DNA of 50,747 nucleotides from positions 1-50,747 of the forward strand of contig CAYYSU010000018.1 in assembly GCA_964474455.1 (NCBI GenBank), given 5' to 3'. The notes beneath the pieces were generated by a model. That model was not told the origin of the DNA and made no database searches. It saw nothing but the letters and a program-made list of their open reading frames with translations. Origin of the DNA: BM520 sp964474455 (GTDB lineage Bacteria > Bacteroidota > Bacteroidia > Bacteroidales > BM520). Each line of letters opens with the position of its first letter. Position 1 is the first letter of the stretch. This document shows positions 36,437 to 44,768 of the stretch, piece after piece. A program made the position numbers and the translations under genes.

Positions 36437-37144
36437 ATGAAAAGTACTAGTTTATTTATTGTGGATTACCGTGTTGATGGTGTTGCATTGTCACGACTTT
36501 CAAAGATTGGTGATGTGACGTTGTTTCGCCATTCCATCGTAGAGGGTTCATTATCGGGTCATCCTGATATTTCTATTTTTTATAATGGTGTTGATTTAAT
36601 TCTATCCTCAGACACTCCCTTGTACATTATTGATGCTTTTCAGAGGCATGGGATTAAATACAGGCTATCGGGAGAGGTCTCCGGACCAGATCATCCGACC
36701 ACGGCAACGTACAATGCTGCAGGAACCGCAGATTTGCTGATACATAATCTTTCTTTCACCGCTACGGAAATACTGAATCTATATCCCGACAAGGAGATAA
36801 TAAACATTAAACAGGGCTACTCCCGGTGCAGCACACTGCTATTGGATTCTATGCACTTGATTACCTCGGATGCAGGAATAGCAAAAAGATGCCGTCAAAG
36901 AGGAAAAGAGGTGTTACTTGTGGAGTCAAAGGAGATTATTCTTCCGGGTTTGGAGTATGGTCTTTTTGGTGGTTGCTGTGGGTTAATGGGAGCAACGGTT
37001 CTGGTTGCGGGGTCGTTAAAATATATGACTGAAGGGGAGAAAATCCATGATTTTATCTTACATGCAGGATATAATATTTTAGAGCTGCAAGAGACGATCC
37101 CTTATGACATCGGCGGGATTTTCGCATTTGCCTCTGGATTATAA
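36437..37144 (+). CDS. DUF6873-like protein of the guanidino-modifying-enzyme (GME) fold
   Basis: A 235-residue protein. Conserved blocks fit my recollection of the DUF6873 group: SGHPDISIFYNG (H42), TYNAA, LLIHNL, INIKQGYSRCSTLLL (C131), TSDAGI, and LPGLEYGLFGGCCGLMG (C180-C181). The GME fold also contains arginine and agmatine deiminases, so this is a distant relative of the PPAD-like proteins encoded 2 kb downstream. No signal peptide is seen, so it is cytoplasmic. Enzyme activity is unknown. It is divergent from the phasin-like gene. Confidence 0.65.
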   Translation: MKSTSLFIVDYRVDGVALSRLSKIGDVTLFRHSIVEGSLSGHPDISIFYNGVDLILSSDTPLYIIDAFQRHGIKYRLSGEVSGPDHPTTATYNAAGTADLLIHNLSFTATEILNLYPDKEIINIKQGYSRCSTLLLDSMHLITSDAGIAKRCRQRGKEVLLVESKEIILPGLEYGLFGGCCGLMGATVLVAGSLKYMTEGEKIHDFILHAGYNILELQETIPYDIGGIFAFASGL

Positions 37145-37157
37145 GGCTTAAAAAACG

Positions 37158-37165
37158 TATTTTTG
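37158..37165 (+). promoter_or_regulatory. -7 box for dnaG
   Basis: TATTTTTG fits TAnnTTTG and lies 19 bases before the GTG start at 37185. Confidence 0.5.
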
Positions 37166-37184
37166 TCTTCCGAACTATTTTTAC

Positions 37185-39125
37185 GTGATAAAACCGGAAA
37201 AGATACAAGAGATAGTGGATGCCGTTCGCATCGAGGATGTGATTGGTGAATATGTTTCGCTTCGCAAACGTGGTGTAAACCTGTTGGGGTTGTGTCCTTT
37301 TCACAATGAGAAGACGCCTTCATTTACAGTTTCTCCCGCCAAGGGAATATTCAAGTGCTTTGGATGTGGTAAGGCCGGCAATGCGGTAGGATTCCTTATG
37401 GAGCACGAGCATTTTTCATATCCCGAGGCGCTAAAATATCTGGCGAAAAAATATAATATAGAGATTGAAGAAGAGGAGCTTACAGAAGAGGAGAAGCATT
37501 TCCAGGATGAGCGTGATGCACTGATGACTGTGTCAGGGTTTGCACAGCAATATTTTTCGCGGATGCTCCTGAATACGGAGATGGGTAAGAGTGTAGGCCT
37601 CAGCTATTTCAAACAACGCGGCTTCCGCGGTGAGACAATAGAGAAGTTCCAGCTAGGATACTCTCCCGATAAGTGGGATGCCTTCACTGAGAAGGCTCTT
37701 TCAGAGGGTTATAAACCCGAATACCTGGAGAAAACAGGACTCTCCATATTCAAAGAAAATAAGAAATATGACAGGTTCCGGGGGCGTGTGCTTTTCCCCA
37801 TTCACAACCTCTCAGGTCGTGTCATTGGGTTTGGTGGAAGGGCCCTTTCCAGCGATAAGAATACACCAAAATATCTCAATAGCCCTGAGTCGATTATCTA
37901 TAACAAAAGCAAGGTGCTTTACGGGATATACTTCGCCCGTACAGAGATGGTTCGTAAGGACAACTGCTTCCTTGTGGAGGGCTATACAGATGTGATCTCT
38001 TTACACCAGGCCGGCGTTACCAACGTGGTAGCCTCTTCGGGAACATCGCTGACCACCGACCAGATAAAACTTATCAAGCGATATACTCCCAATATCACAA
38101 TCCTGTATGATGGTGACACTGCCGGGATAAAGGCTTCTTTCCGTGGCATAGACATGATACTGGAAGAAGGTATGAATGTTCGCGTGGTACTATTTCCCGA
38201 TGGTGAGGATCCGGATAGCTTTGCCCGCAACCACCGCACTTCGGAGCTGGAAGAGTATATCACCAAAGAGGCAAAAGATTTTATACTTTTTAAAACCGAG
38301 GTCTTGCAAAAAGATGCTGGAAATGACCCTATCCGCAAATCAAGCCTCATTCGTGATATTGTGAATTCTGTGTCCTTGATCCCGGATGGTATTACCCGCT
38401 CGGTTTATGTTAAGGAGTGCTCCTCATTGCTCGATGTGCCGGAACAGACTCTGGTGAATGAGATCAACAAGATCTATCGTAAGAAATTCAGCGGCAAATA
38501 CAATAAATTTGTGCCGGATCCCATCGTGAAGCCCAAGCCGGCACTCCTGAAGAAAGAGGGTGATGAGTTATCAAAGAACGAGGCTCAGGAGCGTGATATT
38601 ATTCGCTTGCTGCTGCACTTCCCGGAAAAGGGAATAGAGATCGAAGTAGAAGACTCTGAAAATGATGAGAAGGAAGAGATCGATGTCGCTAGCTTTATTC
38701 TTTCCGAGATTGACGATGATGATCTGAAGTTTGATCATCCGGTATATCAGGCGATATATGATATTGTGTTGGAACGACTGGAGCGGGGCGAGTTCACATC
38801 ACAGGAATACCTTGTAAACTACACTGATCCGGCAATCAGCCAGGCGGTAATTGATATTATGACCTCACCATACAGCCTTAGCGAAAACTGGGCGAAAAAT
38901 CAAATCTATGTGAAGCTTGAAGAGGATCGTCTCCAAAGCGCTGTTCTTCATAGCGTGTTGGCATTCAAGTCGTGTAAAGTGGATCAGGAACTTTATAGTT
39001 TACTTAAAGAGGTGAAGGAGATGACAGAAGAGAGTGATATCATTACCATGATAGAAAAGATCAAGGCATTACAGGAGATTCAACGCAGGATAAACGGGGA
39101 GATGGGAAGAACATTAATAGGATAA
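37185..39125 (+). CDS. dnaG: DNA primase
   Basis: Makes RNA primers at the replication fork. The 646-residue protein has the zinc ribbon C37-x2-H40 and C58-x2-C61 (LCPFHNEKTPSF, CFGCGKAGNAV) and the EGYTDV motif with E265/D269. The TOPRIM pair is D309/D311 in LYDGDTAGIKAS. A C-terminal DnaB-interacting region includes a very acidic linker near residues 475-510. The start codon is GTG. There is no rpoD or rpsU in the neighbourhood, so the classic macromolecular-synthesis operon is absent. Confidence 0.95.
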   Translation: MIKPEKIQEIVDAVRIEDVIGEYVSLRKRGVNLLGLCPFHNEKTPSFTVSPAKGIFKCFGCGKAGNAVGFLMEHEHFSYPEALKYLAKKYNIEIEEEELTEEEKHFQDERDALMTVSGFAQQYFSRMLLNTEMGKSVGLSYFKQRGFRGETIEKFQLGYSPDKWDAFTEKALSEGYKPEYLEKTGLSIFKENKKYDRFRGRVLFPIHNLSGRVIGFGGRALSSDKNTPKYLNSPESIIYNKSKVLYGIYFARTEMVRKDNCFLVEGYTDVISLHQAGVTNVVASSGTSLTTDQIKLIKRYTPNITILYDGDTAGIKASFRGIDMILEEGMNVRVVLFPDGEDPDSFARNHRTSELEEYITKEAKDFILFKTEVLQKDAGNDPIRKSSLIRDIVNSVSLIPDGITRSVYVKECSSLLDVPEQTLVNEINKIYRKKFSGKYNKFVPDPIVKPKPALLKKEGDELSKNEAQERDIIRLLLHFPEKGIEIEVEDSENDEKEEIDVASFILSEIDDDDLKFDHPVYQAIYDIVLERLERGEFTSQEYLVNYTDPAISQAVIDIMTSPYSLSENWAKNQIYVKLEEDRLQSAVLHSVLAFKSCKVDQELYSLLKEVKEMTEESDIITMIEKIKALQEIQRRINGEMGRTLIG

Positions 39126-39237
39126 TTATTCATAAATAACTTCTCTCTCAGAGAAGGTGATCACAAAGACTTTGACATAAAATATTTTAGTTGGAGTAGA
39201 AAAAAGCCCCATTATTAGGATTGAAATGATTAGATAT

Positions 39238-39245
39238 TATATTTG
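39238..39245 (+). promoter_or_regulatory. -7 box for the PPAD-like gene pair
   Basis: TATATTTG fits TAnnTTTG, 21 bases before the ATG at 39267. The two PPAD-like genes are 12 bases apart and probably share this promoter. Confidence 0.55.
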
Positions 39246-39266
39246 TACTGTTTTACAGCATTAGAT

Positions 39267-42152
39267 ATGAAAGCTATTACATCTCTCCTGATGTTTATCG
39301 TTCTGGTAACATTGTCAGGCAAATCTCAGACTACATTAACTCATGCTTTATCAGAGGATGAAAAGGCAAGGTTCCATACCATAGGTAAGGATTTTTATAC
39401 TACAGATCCTCCGACAGGGGAGGTGAGAAATATTGCAGAGTTTGAACCCTCTGAAGGTGTTCTGGTACGATATCCTTTTGGTATCCCCATGACTCTTATT
39501 GCAGCGATCTCCGAGTCGGATATGGTGACTACAATTGTGGCAAATCAAAGTCAGGAAGACCAGGTTAGAAGCCTCTATTCGCAAAATGGTGTAAATCTTT
39601 CCAACTGCGACTTTCTCCATGCCCCTTCCGACAGCTACTGGACCAGGGATTATGCTCCCTGGTTTATTATGATAGATAATGCTGAGGTGGCCGCAATAAA
39701 TTTTCCATATAACAGACCTCGCATTAACGACAACGATATTCCCATTCATGTGGCGAGCCATCTCGGTATAGATTTGTATGGTATGAATCTGATACATACC
39801 GGCGGAAACTGGATGGCCGACGGTTACTATCAGGGTGCGCATACCGATCTGGTGCTAGAAGAAAATCCCACACTCTCACAAAATGATGTAGATCAACTGG
39901 TGGAAGATTATCTGGGCATCACTACAAATCATATTGTTGATGATCCTTTGGGAGATTATATCAAACATATTGATTGCTGGGGTAAATTCCTGGGGCCTGA
40001 CAAGATTATTATTGGTCAGGTGCCACAAACCGACTCCCGGTATCAGGATTTTGAAGATGCTGCTTCATATTGGCAGAATGCTACCAGCTCTTACGGAACA
40101 CCATACAGGGTGTTCAGGGTTTATACCCCCGGAGGAACACCGGCGACGCCATACAGTAACTCTTACATCATTAACAAAAAGGTTTTTGTACCGCAGTCAG
40201 GAAGTCAATGGGACGATGAAGCACTGGAGGCTTACGCAGAGGCGATGCCGGGCTATGAAATCCATGGTATATATCATACCACCTGGGAGAATACTGATGC
40301 GTTACACTGTCGCACACACGAAATTGCCGACAGGCAGATGCTCTATATCGACCATATTCCCTTGCTGGGAATACAGCCTGCTCAGGATGCCTACACCATC
40401 ACTGCAGATATCTATGCCCTGAGTGGTGAAGAGATATATGCCGATTCGGTGCTGCTGCGTTATCGCATAAATGGCGGACTGTGGGAAGAAGAGATAATGA
40501 CAACAACTGATTTCGTAACCTACACTTCTGGTATTGATTATCCCGGAGAAGGTTTTGAGATGATGTATTACATCCATGCTGCCGATGAATCAGGGCGCAG
40601 TGAAAACCACCCGTATATAGGTAAATGGGAACCTCATACGTTTTATGTCCCGGCGCCAGGAGCTCCAACGTGTATCAGCCCCGAAAATAACTCCTCTGCG
40701 GCTTCAGTATTTGCAGATCTTTTATGGCAGGATGGTGGAACGTATCCCGCATCATCATTCCGGATATCCATGGGAACCGATAACCCGCCAACAAATATTA
40801 TCCATAATATCATCACAGAAGAGACTGAATATACACCGATTGAGAAACTGGATTATAACGCAACCTATTTTTGGCAGGTAACAGCAGTTAACGATTATGG
40901 CGAGTACACCGGCGATGTGTGGTCGTTCACCACAATGGGCGAACCGGACGAGGATTTTGAAACGGGAGACTTCTCGCTTTTCGACTGGACTTTTGACGGC
41001 GACAGTGAGTGGAGTATCAGCGAAAGCGAAAAAAGAGATGGTATCTACGCGGCCCGATCAGGTGATATTAATGATAACGAAACCAGTGAGATGTTTCTAA
41101 CTATCAATTGCAGCGGATTTGGAAAGATTATCTGGTGGGGAAAAACCGATTGTGAAGAAAATGATTATTTGCATTTTTATATTGATGATGTAGAAGTGGC
41201 ATCATTGTCGGGTGATTCTGAGTGGCAGGAATTCAGAAGCTCCACAGGCCCCGGTCCACATACGTTCCGCTGGTCGTACACAAAAGACGAACAAAATAGT
41301 AGCGGCGAAGATTGTGCCTGGATAGACTTCATATATCTGCCGCAGCATGAAAATGTTCTATCTGCTGACGCCGGCGATGATGGTGAAACATGTGCAGATT
41401 TGCCTTTTACCCTTAACGGTATGGCTTCAGGATATACATCTGTTGAATGGACTACCTCCGGAGATGGCGCATTTGCTGATACTACTGTTTTGAGCACTAT
41501 GTACACCCCGGGAGCGCAGGATGCTGAAAATGGTATCGTTACGCTTACTCTTGCTGCGTCGGATGGCTCCGGCAACCAATCTACTGATGAAATGCTGCTT
41601 ACAATACATCCCTTACCGGTAATCCCGGATTTGCCTTTGGGCCCCGATACAGTGTATGTATATATGACATCGGTAACAACATATTCAACAAGTAGTAACG
41701 CTGAAAATAGTGCCTGGATTTGGGATATTACCCCCGGCGTAGGTTCTCTCACCTCTGATCTTAATACCTGCCAAATAGAGTGGGACATAGACGTACCCGT
41801 GGATGCAGAGCTTAGGGTAAAGGGTGAAAACAGCTGTGGCGAGAGCCAGTGGTCGGAAGTAAAAATTATACACCTGGTTCCAGATGTGGTACCGGGATAT
41901 TCTGAAGAGAGGCTCTTTGTGGCTGACGTATATCCTAACCCGTCATCAGGAGATATTACTATTTCAATAAAAAACAATGTAGGTAATATCCTTTCTCTTA
42001 CCCTTTTGGATTCATATGGACGTACTGTTTTCCAGAAAAACGATGATTCTTGTTTTATAAATATTAATATAAGCAACCTTTTACAAGGTATTTATGTCTT
42101 ACAAGTACGCCATGAAGATCGTATGTATGCATACAAAGTGGTGATACGATAA
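39267..42152 (+). CDS. secreted peptidylarginine-deiminase-like protein (PPAD homologue, long form)
   Basis: A 961-residue exported protein (start ATG 39267; signal ends near GKSQ). Residues about 45-365 form the PAD_porph catalytic domain, very close to P. gingivalis PPAD. It has D128 (SYWTRDYAPW), R150-P-R152, D185 (GNWMADGY), H234/D236 (YIKHIDCWGK), N298 (YSNSYII) and C348 (ALHCRTHEIAD). An Ig-like domain (about 370-465) is followed by four segments absent from PPAD: a fibronectin III-like domain, a jelly-roll or carbohydrate-binding-like domain, and two PKD/Ig-like domains. A T9SS type A sorting domain (YPNPSSGDITI to YKVVIR) ends the protein. PPAD converts peptidyl arginine to citrulline; the activity here is inferred. 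Agmatine deiminase, the other reading, is cytoplasmic and lacks these features. Confidence 0.88.
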   Translation: MKAITSLLMFIVLVTLSGKSQTTLTHALSEDEKARFHTIGKDFYTTDPPTGEVRNIAEFEPSEGVLVRYPFGIPMTLIAAISESDMVTTIVANQSQEDQVRSLYSQNGVNLSNCDFLHAPSDSYWTRDYAPWFIMIDNAEVAAINFPYNRPRINDNDIPIHVASHLGIDLYGMNLIHTGGNWMADGYYQGAHTDLVLEENPTLSQNDVDQLVEDYLGITTNHIVDDPLGDYIKHIDCWGKFLGPDKIIIGQVPQTDSRYQDFEDAASYWQNATSSYGTPYRVFRVYTPGGTPATPYSNSYIINKKVFVPQSGSQWDDEALEAYAEAMPGYEIHGIYHTTWENTDALHCRTHEIADRQMLYIDHIPLLGIQPAQDAYTITADIYALSGEEIYADSVLLRYRINGGLWEEEIMTTTDFVTYTSGIDYPGEGFEMMYYIHAADESGRSENHPYIGKWEPHTFYVPAPGAPTCISPENNSSAASVFADLLWQDGGTYPASSFRISMGTDNPPTNIIHNIITEETEYTPIEKLDYNATYFWQVTAVNDYGEYTGDVWSFTTMGEPDEDFETGDFSLFDWTFDGDSEWSISESEKRDGIYAARSGDINDNETSEMFLTINCSGFGKIIWWGKTDCEENDYLHFYIDDVEVASLSGDSEWQEFRSSTGPGPHTFRWSYTKDEQNSSGEDCAWIDFIYLPQHENVLSADAGDDGETCADLPFTLNGMASGYTSVEWTTSGDGAFADTTVLSTMYTPGAQDAENGIVTLTLAASDGSGNQSTDEMLLTIHPLPVIPDLPLGPDTVYVYMTSVTTYSTSSNAENSAWIWDITPGVGSLTSDLNTCQIEWDIDVPVDAELRVKGENSCGESQWSEVKIIHLVPDVVPGYSEERLFVADVYPNPSSGDITISIKNNVGNILSLTLLDSYGRTVFQKNDDSCFININISNLLQGIYVLQVRHEDRMYAYKVVIR

Positions 42153-42164
42153 TTATCGATAATT

Positions 42165-43847
42165 ATGAGATTAAATTTTTGGATTACTACTATTTTTCTT
42201 GTCGCAGTTGCTCCACTATTAACCGCACAGGAAAGTCAACCATTATCTCACATCCCTACTCCTGAAGAGAGAGCCCGCTGGAGTGAAATAGGCAGAGATT
42301 TTGTACCCACCGAAGCTCCTGTATCCCCGGTTCGTAATATTGCAGAATTTGAACCCACGGAGGCAATCCTGGTGCGATACCCTTTTGGTGTTCCCCTATC
42401 TATGATAAGTGAGATCTCCAAAGATTGTAATGTGATTACAATCGTGGCAAATGAAAGTCAGGAGACGGCTGTTCGTTCACAGTACGAATATAATGATGTG
42501 AATCTGGAAAACTGTGAGTTTGTACACGCCCCTTCAAATAGTTACTGGACACGCGATTATGGCCCCTGGTTTATCGCTGACGGCAACGATGAGGTGCAAA
42601 TTGTGAACTTTATATATGACAGGCCTCGTCCTTACGATAATCAGATTCCCATACATGTGGCCTCACATCTGGGTGTGGAGTGTTATAATATGAATTTGAG
42701 TCAAACCGGCGGCAACTACATGTGCGACGGTTATGGTAACGCTGCCTCCACAGATCTTGTTTGGGACGATAATCCTTCCATGTCGCATGAAGATGTTTAT
42801 GAATTGATGAATGAATACCTGGGTATTGAGCAGTATCACGTCACCGCTGATCCCCTGGGTGAATATATCAAGCATATCGATTGCTGGGGAAAATACCTTG
42901 CTCCGGATAAGATTATTATCGGACAGGTTCCGGAAACAGATTATCGTTATGAAGATTTTGAAGCTACGGCAGATTATTTTGCAAATACACTAAGCCCCTA
43001 TGGCGAGCCATACCGAGTTTATCGTGTTTATACTCCGGGAGGATATCCTTCAACACCTTATGCCAACAGTCTGATAGTAAATAATAAAGTCCTTCTGCCT
43101 CAGAGCGGAAGCCAATGGGATGACGAGGCGATTGCTTCTTATGAAGCTGCTATGCCGGGATATGAAATTATTGGCGTGCCTTTCAGCTCATGGGAAAACA
43201 CCGATGCCCTGCATTGTCGTACCCATGAGATCGCAGACAGAGAGATGCTATATCTTAACCATCAGCCTGTGGTAGGCGTAAAACCGCTTCAGGATGAGTA
43301 CGAAGTAGCTGTTAGCATTACCTCTTATGGCGGTCATACTGTTTATGCTGATTCGGTTTATGCTGTTTATCGTATCAATGAAGGTGAGTGGGATACCATT
43401 ACCATGACATTAGCTACGGGAAATACTTATACTACCGCTCTTCCTTCCGGCGGTGACGCTAGTAAGATAGAATATTTTGTTCATGCTGCCGACGAATCCG
43501 GTCGCAGTGAAGAGCATCCTTATATAGGCCAATACGACCCGCATAAATTTTATGCCGGCGAGCCTGTTGGTATCACAAACGTTGAAGCTTTCACTGATGT
43601 GATGTGCTTCCCCAACCCTGCTGACGAAAAGATCAATATATCGTTTACGTTAGATTCTCCTGCTTCCGTTGAGATTATTTTAATGGATCCGTACGGAAAG
43701 GTAGTGAAACAACCTGCTGAAGCCCTTTATGGCATCGGCAGGCACAACGTGAGTTTCGCTGTTAAAAACCTCCCTGCAGGGGTCTATTTTTACATTTTGA
43801 ATTCCGGTTCTTGCACTATATCCGGAAGATTCGTTCTTTCAAATTAG
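42165..43847 (+). CDS. secreted peptidylarginine-deiminase-like protein (PPAD homologue, short form)
   Basis: A 560-residue protein, almost exactly the length and layout of P. gingivalis PPAD. A signal peptide (to about residue 21) precedes a PAD domain (about 50-368), an Ig-like domain (372-468) and a T9SS type A sorting domain (FPNPADEKINISF to GRFVLSN). Catalytic positions are D131 (SYWTRDYGPW), D188 (GNYMCDGY), H237/D239 (IKHIDCWGK), N301 (YANSLIV) and C351 (ALHCRTHEIAD), and R153-P-R155 is conserved. It starts 12 bases after the long paralogue, so this is a tandem duplication in one operon. The predicted role is citrullination of C-terminal arginines on extracellular peptides. Confidence 0.9.
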   Translation: MRLNFWITTIFLVAVAPLLTAQESQPLSHIPTPEERARWSEIGRDFVPTEAPVSPVRNIAEFEPTEAILVRYPFGVPLSMISEISKDCNVITIVANESQETAVRSQYEYNDVNLENCEFVHAPSNSYWTRDYGPWFIADGNDEVQIVNFIYDRPRPYDNQIPIHVASHLGVECYNMNLSQTGGNYMCDGYGNAASTDLVWDDNPSMSHEDVYELMNEYLGIEQYHVTADPLGEYIKHIDCWGKYLAPDKIIIGQVPETDYRYEDFEATADYFANTLSPYGEPYRVYRVYTPGGYPSTPYANSLIVNNKVLLPQSGSQWDDEAIASYEAAMPGYEIIGVPFSSWENTDALHCRTHEIADREMLYLNHQPVVGVKPLQDEYEVAVSITSYGGHTVYADSVYAVYRINEGEWDTITMTLATGNTYTTALPSGGDASKIEYFVHAADESGRSEEHPYIGQYDPHKFYAGEPVGITNVEAFTDVMCFPNPADEKINISFTLDSPASVEIILMDPYGKVVKQPAEALYGIGRHNVSFAVKNLPAGVYFYILNSGSCTISGRFVLSN

Positions 43848-43873
43848 AAAATGTACTTTTGTACTTTTCCGAG

Positions 43874-43901
43874 CCCCTGATTTCCGGTCAGGGGTTTTTT
43901 T
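43874..43901 (+). terminator. intrinsic terminator after the PPAD-like operon
   Basis: CCCCTGA (43874-43880), loop TTTCCGG, TCAGGGG (43888-43894), then a run of seven T: a textbook rho-independent terminator 26 bases after the stop codon. Confidence 0.93.
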
Positions 43902-43919
43902 ATTTCTTGTCCTATCTGT

Positions 43920-43927
43920 TATCTTTG
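43920..43927 (+). promoter_or_regulatory. -7 box of the thioesterase gene
   Basis: TATCTTTG, with only four bases before the ATG at 43932; predicted near-leaderless transcript. It lies just after the terminator. Confidence 0.55.
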
Positions 43928-43931
43928 CTGT

Positions 43932-44717
43932 ATGGAAGTCAAGACCGAAGAAAATAAATTTACATATATACATGATTATGAGGTTCTAAGTTGTCACTGT
44001 GACCCCTTCTCGAACCTGCGCATGGCATCGTTGTGTATCTTTATGCAGGAGATAGCCTGGCTGCATAGTGATAAAATGAGTATCGGTTGGAAAAGCCTTA
44101 TGGAAAACTATAACTGCTTTTGGGCTCTCACCCGACTGAAAGTAAAAATGATTGATCCACCCCAATGGGGGGATATCTTAACCATTAAAACATGGTCCCG
44201 GGGTACTGATGGGATACAGTTTTTCCGCGACTGGGAGGTGTGTGATAATACCGGAAAGATAAGAGCGGTGGGCTCCAGCGTATGGATCGTTATGAATGCT
44301 GAAACACGACGTGTGCAACGTGACGCAGAGCTGACAAAAAAATTCCCTCTTCATGGAACGCAGGTCTTCCCGGAGAAACTAAAAAAAATAAAACCCCTTA
44401 CTAATCCGGAACTCTCTGATTACTCCGTTATACGCTATAGTGAACTTGATGTAAATTGCCATATGAATAATGTTAGTTACCTGACACGCTTTCTCGATGA
44501 AGAGACATCAGGTTTCAGGTCTAAATATCGTATCTCGGAAGCGGAATTGAATTTCCTACAGGAGACAACCGGCGGCACATGGGTTCGTGTGGGTAAAGAG
44601 AGTAGTGGTGATACTAAAAGATATACCATTTATCGCCGCCGCGACGATGCTGAGTTGTGCCGTGGCAAGGTGCTTTGGATTCCCAGAGACGAAAAGCACG
44701 GTGATGATTCTTCGTAA
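43932..44717 (+). CDS. acyl-ACP thioesterase
   Basis: A 261-residue double hot-dog protein of the acyl-ACP thioesterase family (FatA/FatB-like). It releases fatty acids from acyl carrier protein. The first hot-dog has NLRMASLCIFMQEIAWLHSDKMSIGW. The second, catalytic one has YSELDVNCHMNNVSYLTRFLDE, with the Asp/Asn-His arrangement of the family. Cytoplasmic; chain-length preference cannot be read. It has its own promoter box. Confidence 0.9.
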   Translation: MEVKTEENKFTYIHDYEVLSCHCDPFSNLRMASLCIFMQEIAWLHSDKMSIGWKSLMENYNCFWALTRLKVKMIDPPQWGDILTIKTWSRGTDGIQFFRDWEVCDNTGKIRAVGSSVWIVMNAETRRVQRDAELTKKFPLHGTQVFPEKLKKIKPLTNPELSDYSVIRYSELDVNCHMNNVSYLTRFLDEETSGFRSKYRISEAELNFLQETTGGTWVRVGKESSGDTKRYTIYRRRDDAELCRGKVLWIPRDEKHGDDSS

Positions 44718-44729
44718 AGTCTTTATTAT

Positions 44730-44737
44730 TATCTTTG
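44730..44737 (+). promoter_or_regulatory. -7 box for the SpmAB-like gene
   Basis: TATCTTTG, 31 bases before the ATG at 44769. Confidence 0.5.
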
Positions 44738-44768
44738 TTATCTTGAGAAACCACTCTAAGTAGCTTCT

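Noticed and set aside
39140..39155. CTTCTC/GAGAAG hairpin after dnaG as a terminator
   Set aside because: Short stem without a following T-run; could be chance.
41177..42076. A 299-codon minus-strand frame inside the long PPAD-like gene
   Set aside because: It is the antisense shadow of a well-supported coding region, with low-complexity Ser/Pro-rich sequence and no recognisable domain.
39267..43847. Reading both deiminase-like genes as ordinary agmatine deiminases
   Set aside because: Signal peptides, Ig-like domains, T9SS sorting domains and block-by-block identity with PPAD motifs argue for the secreted peptidylarginine group.
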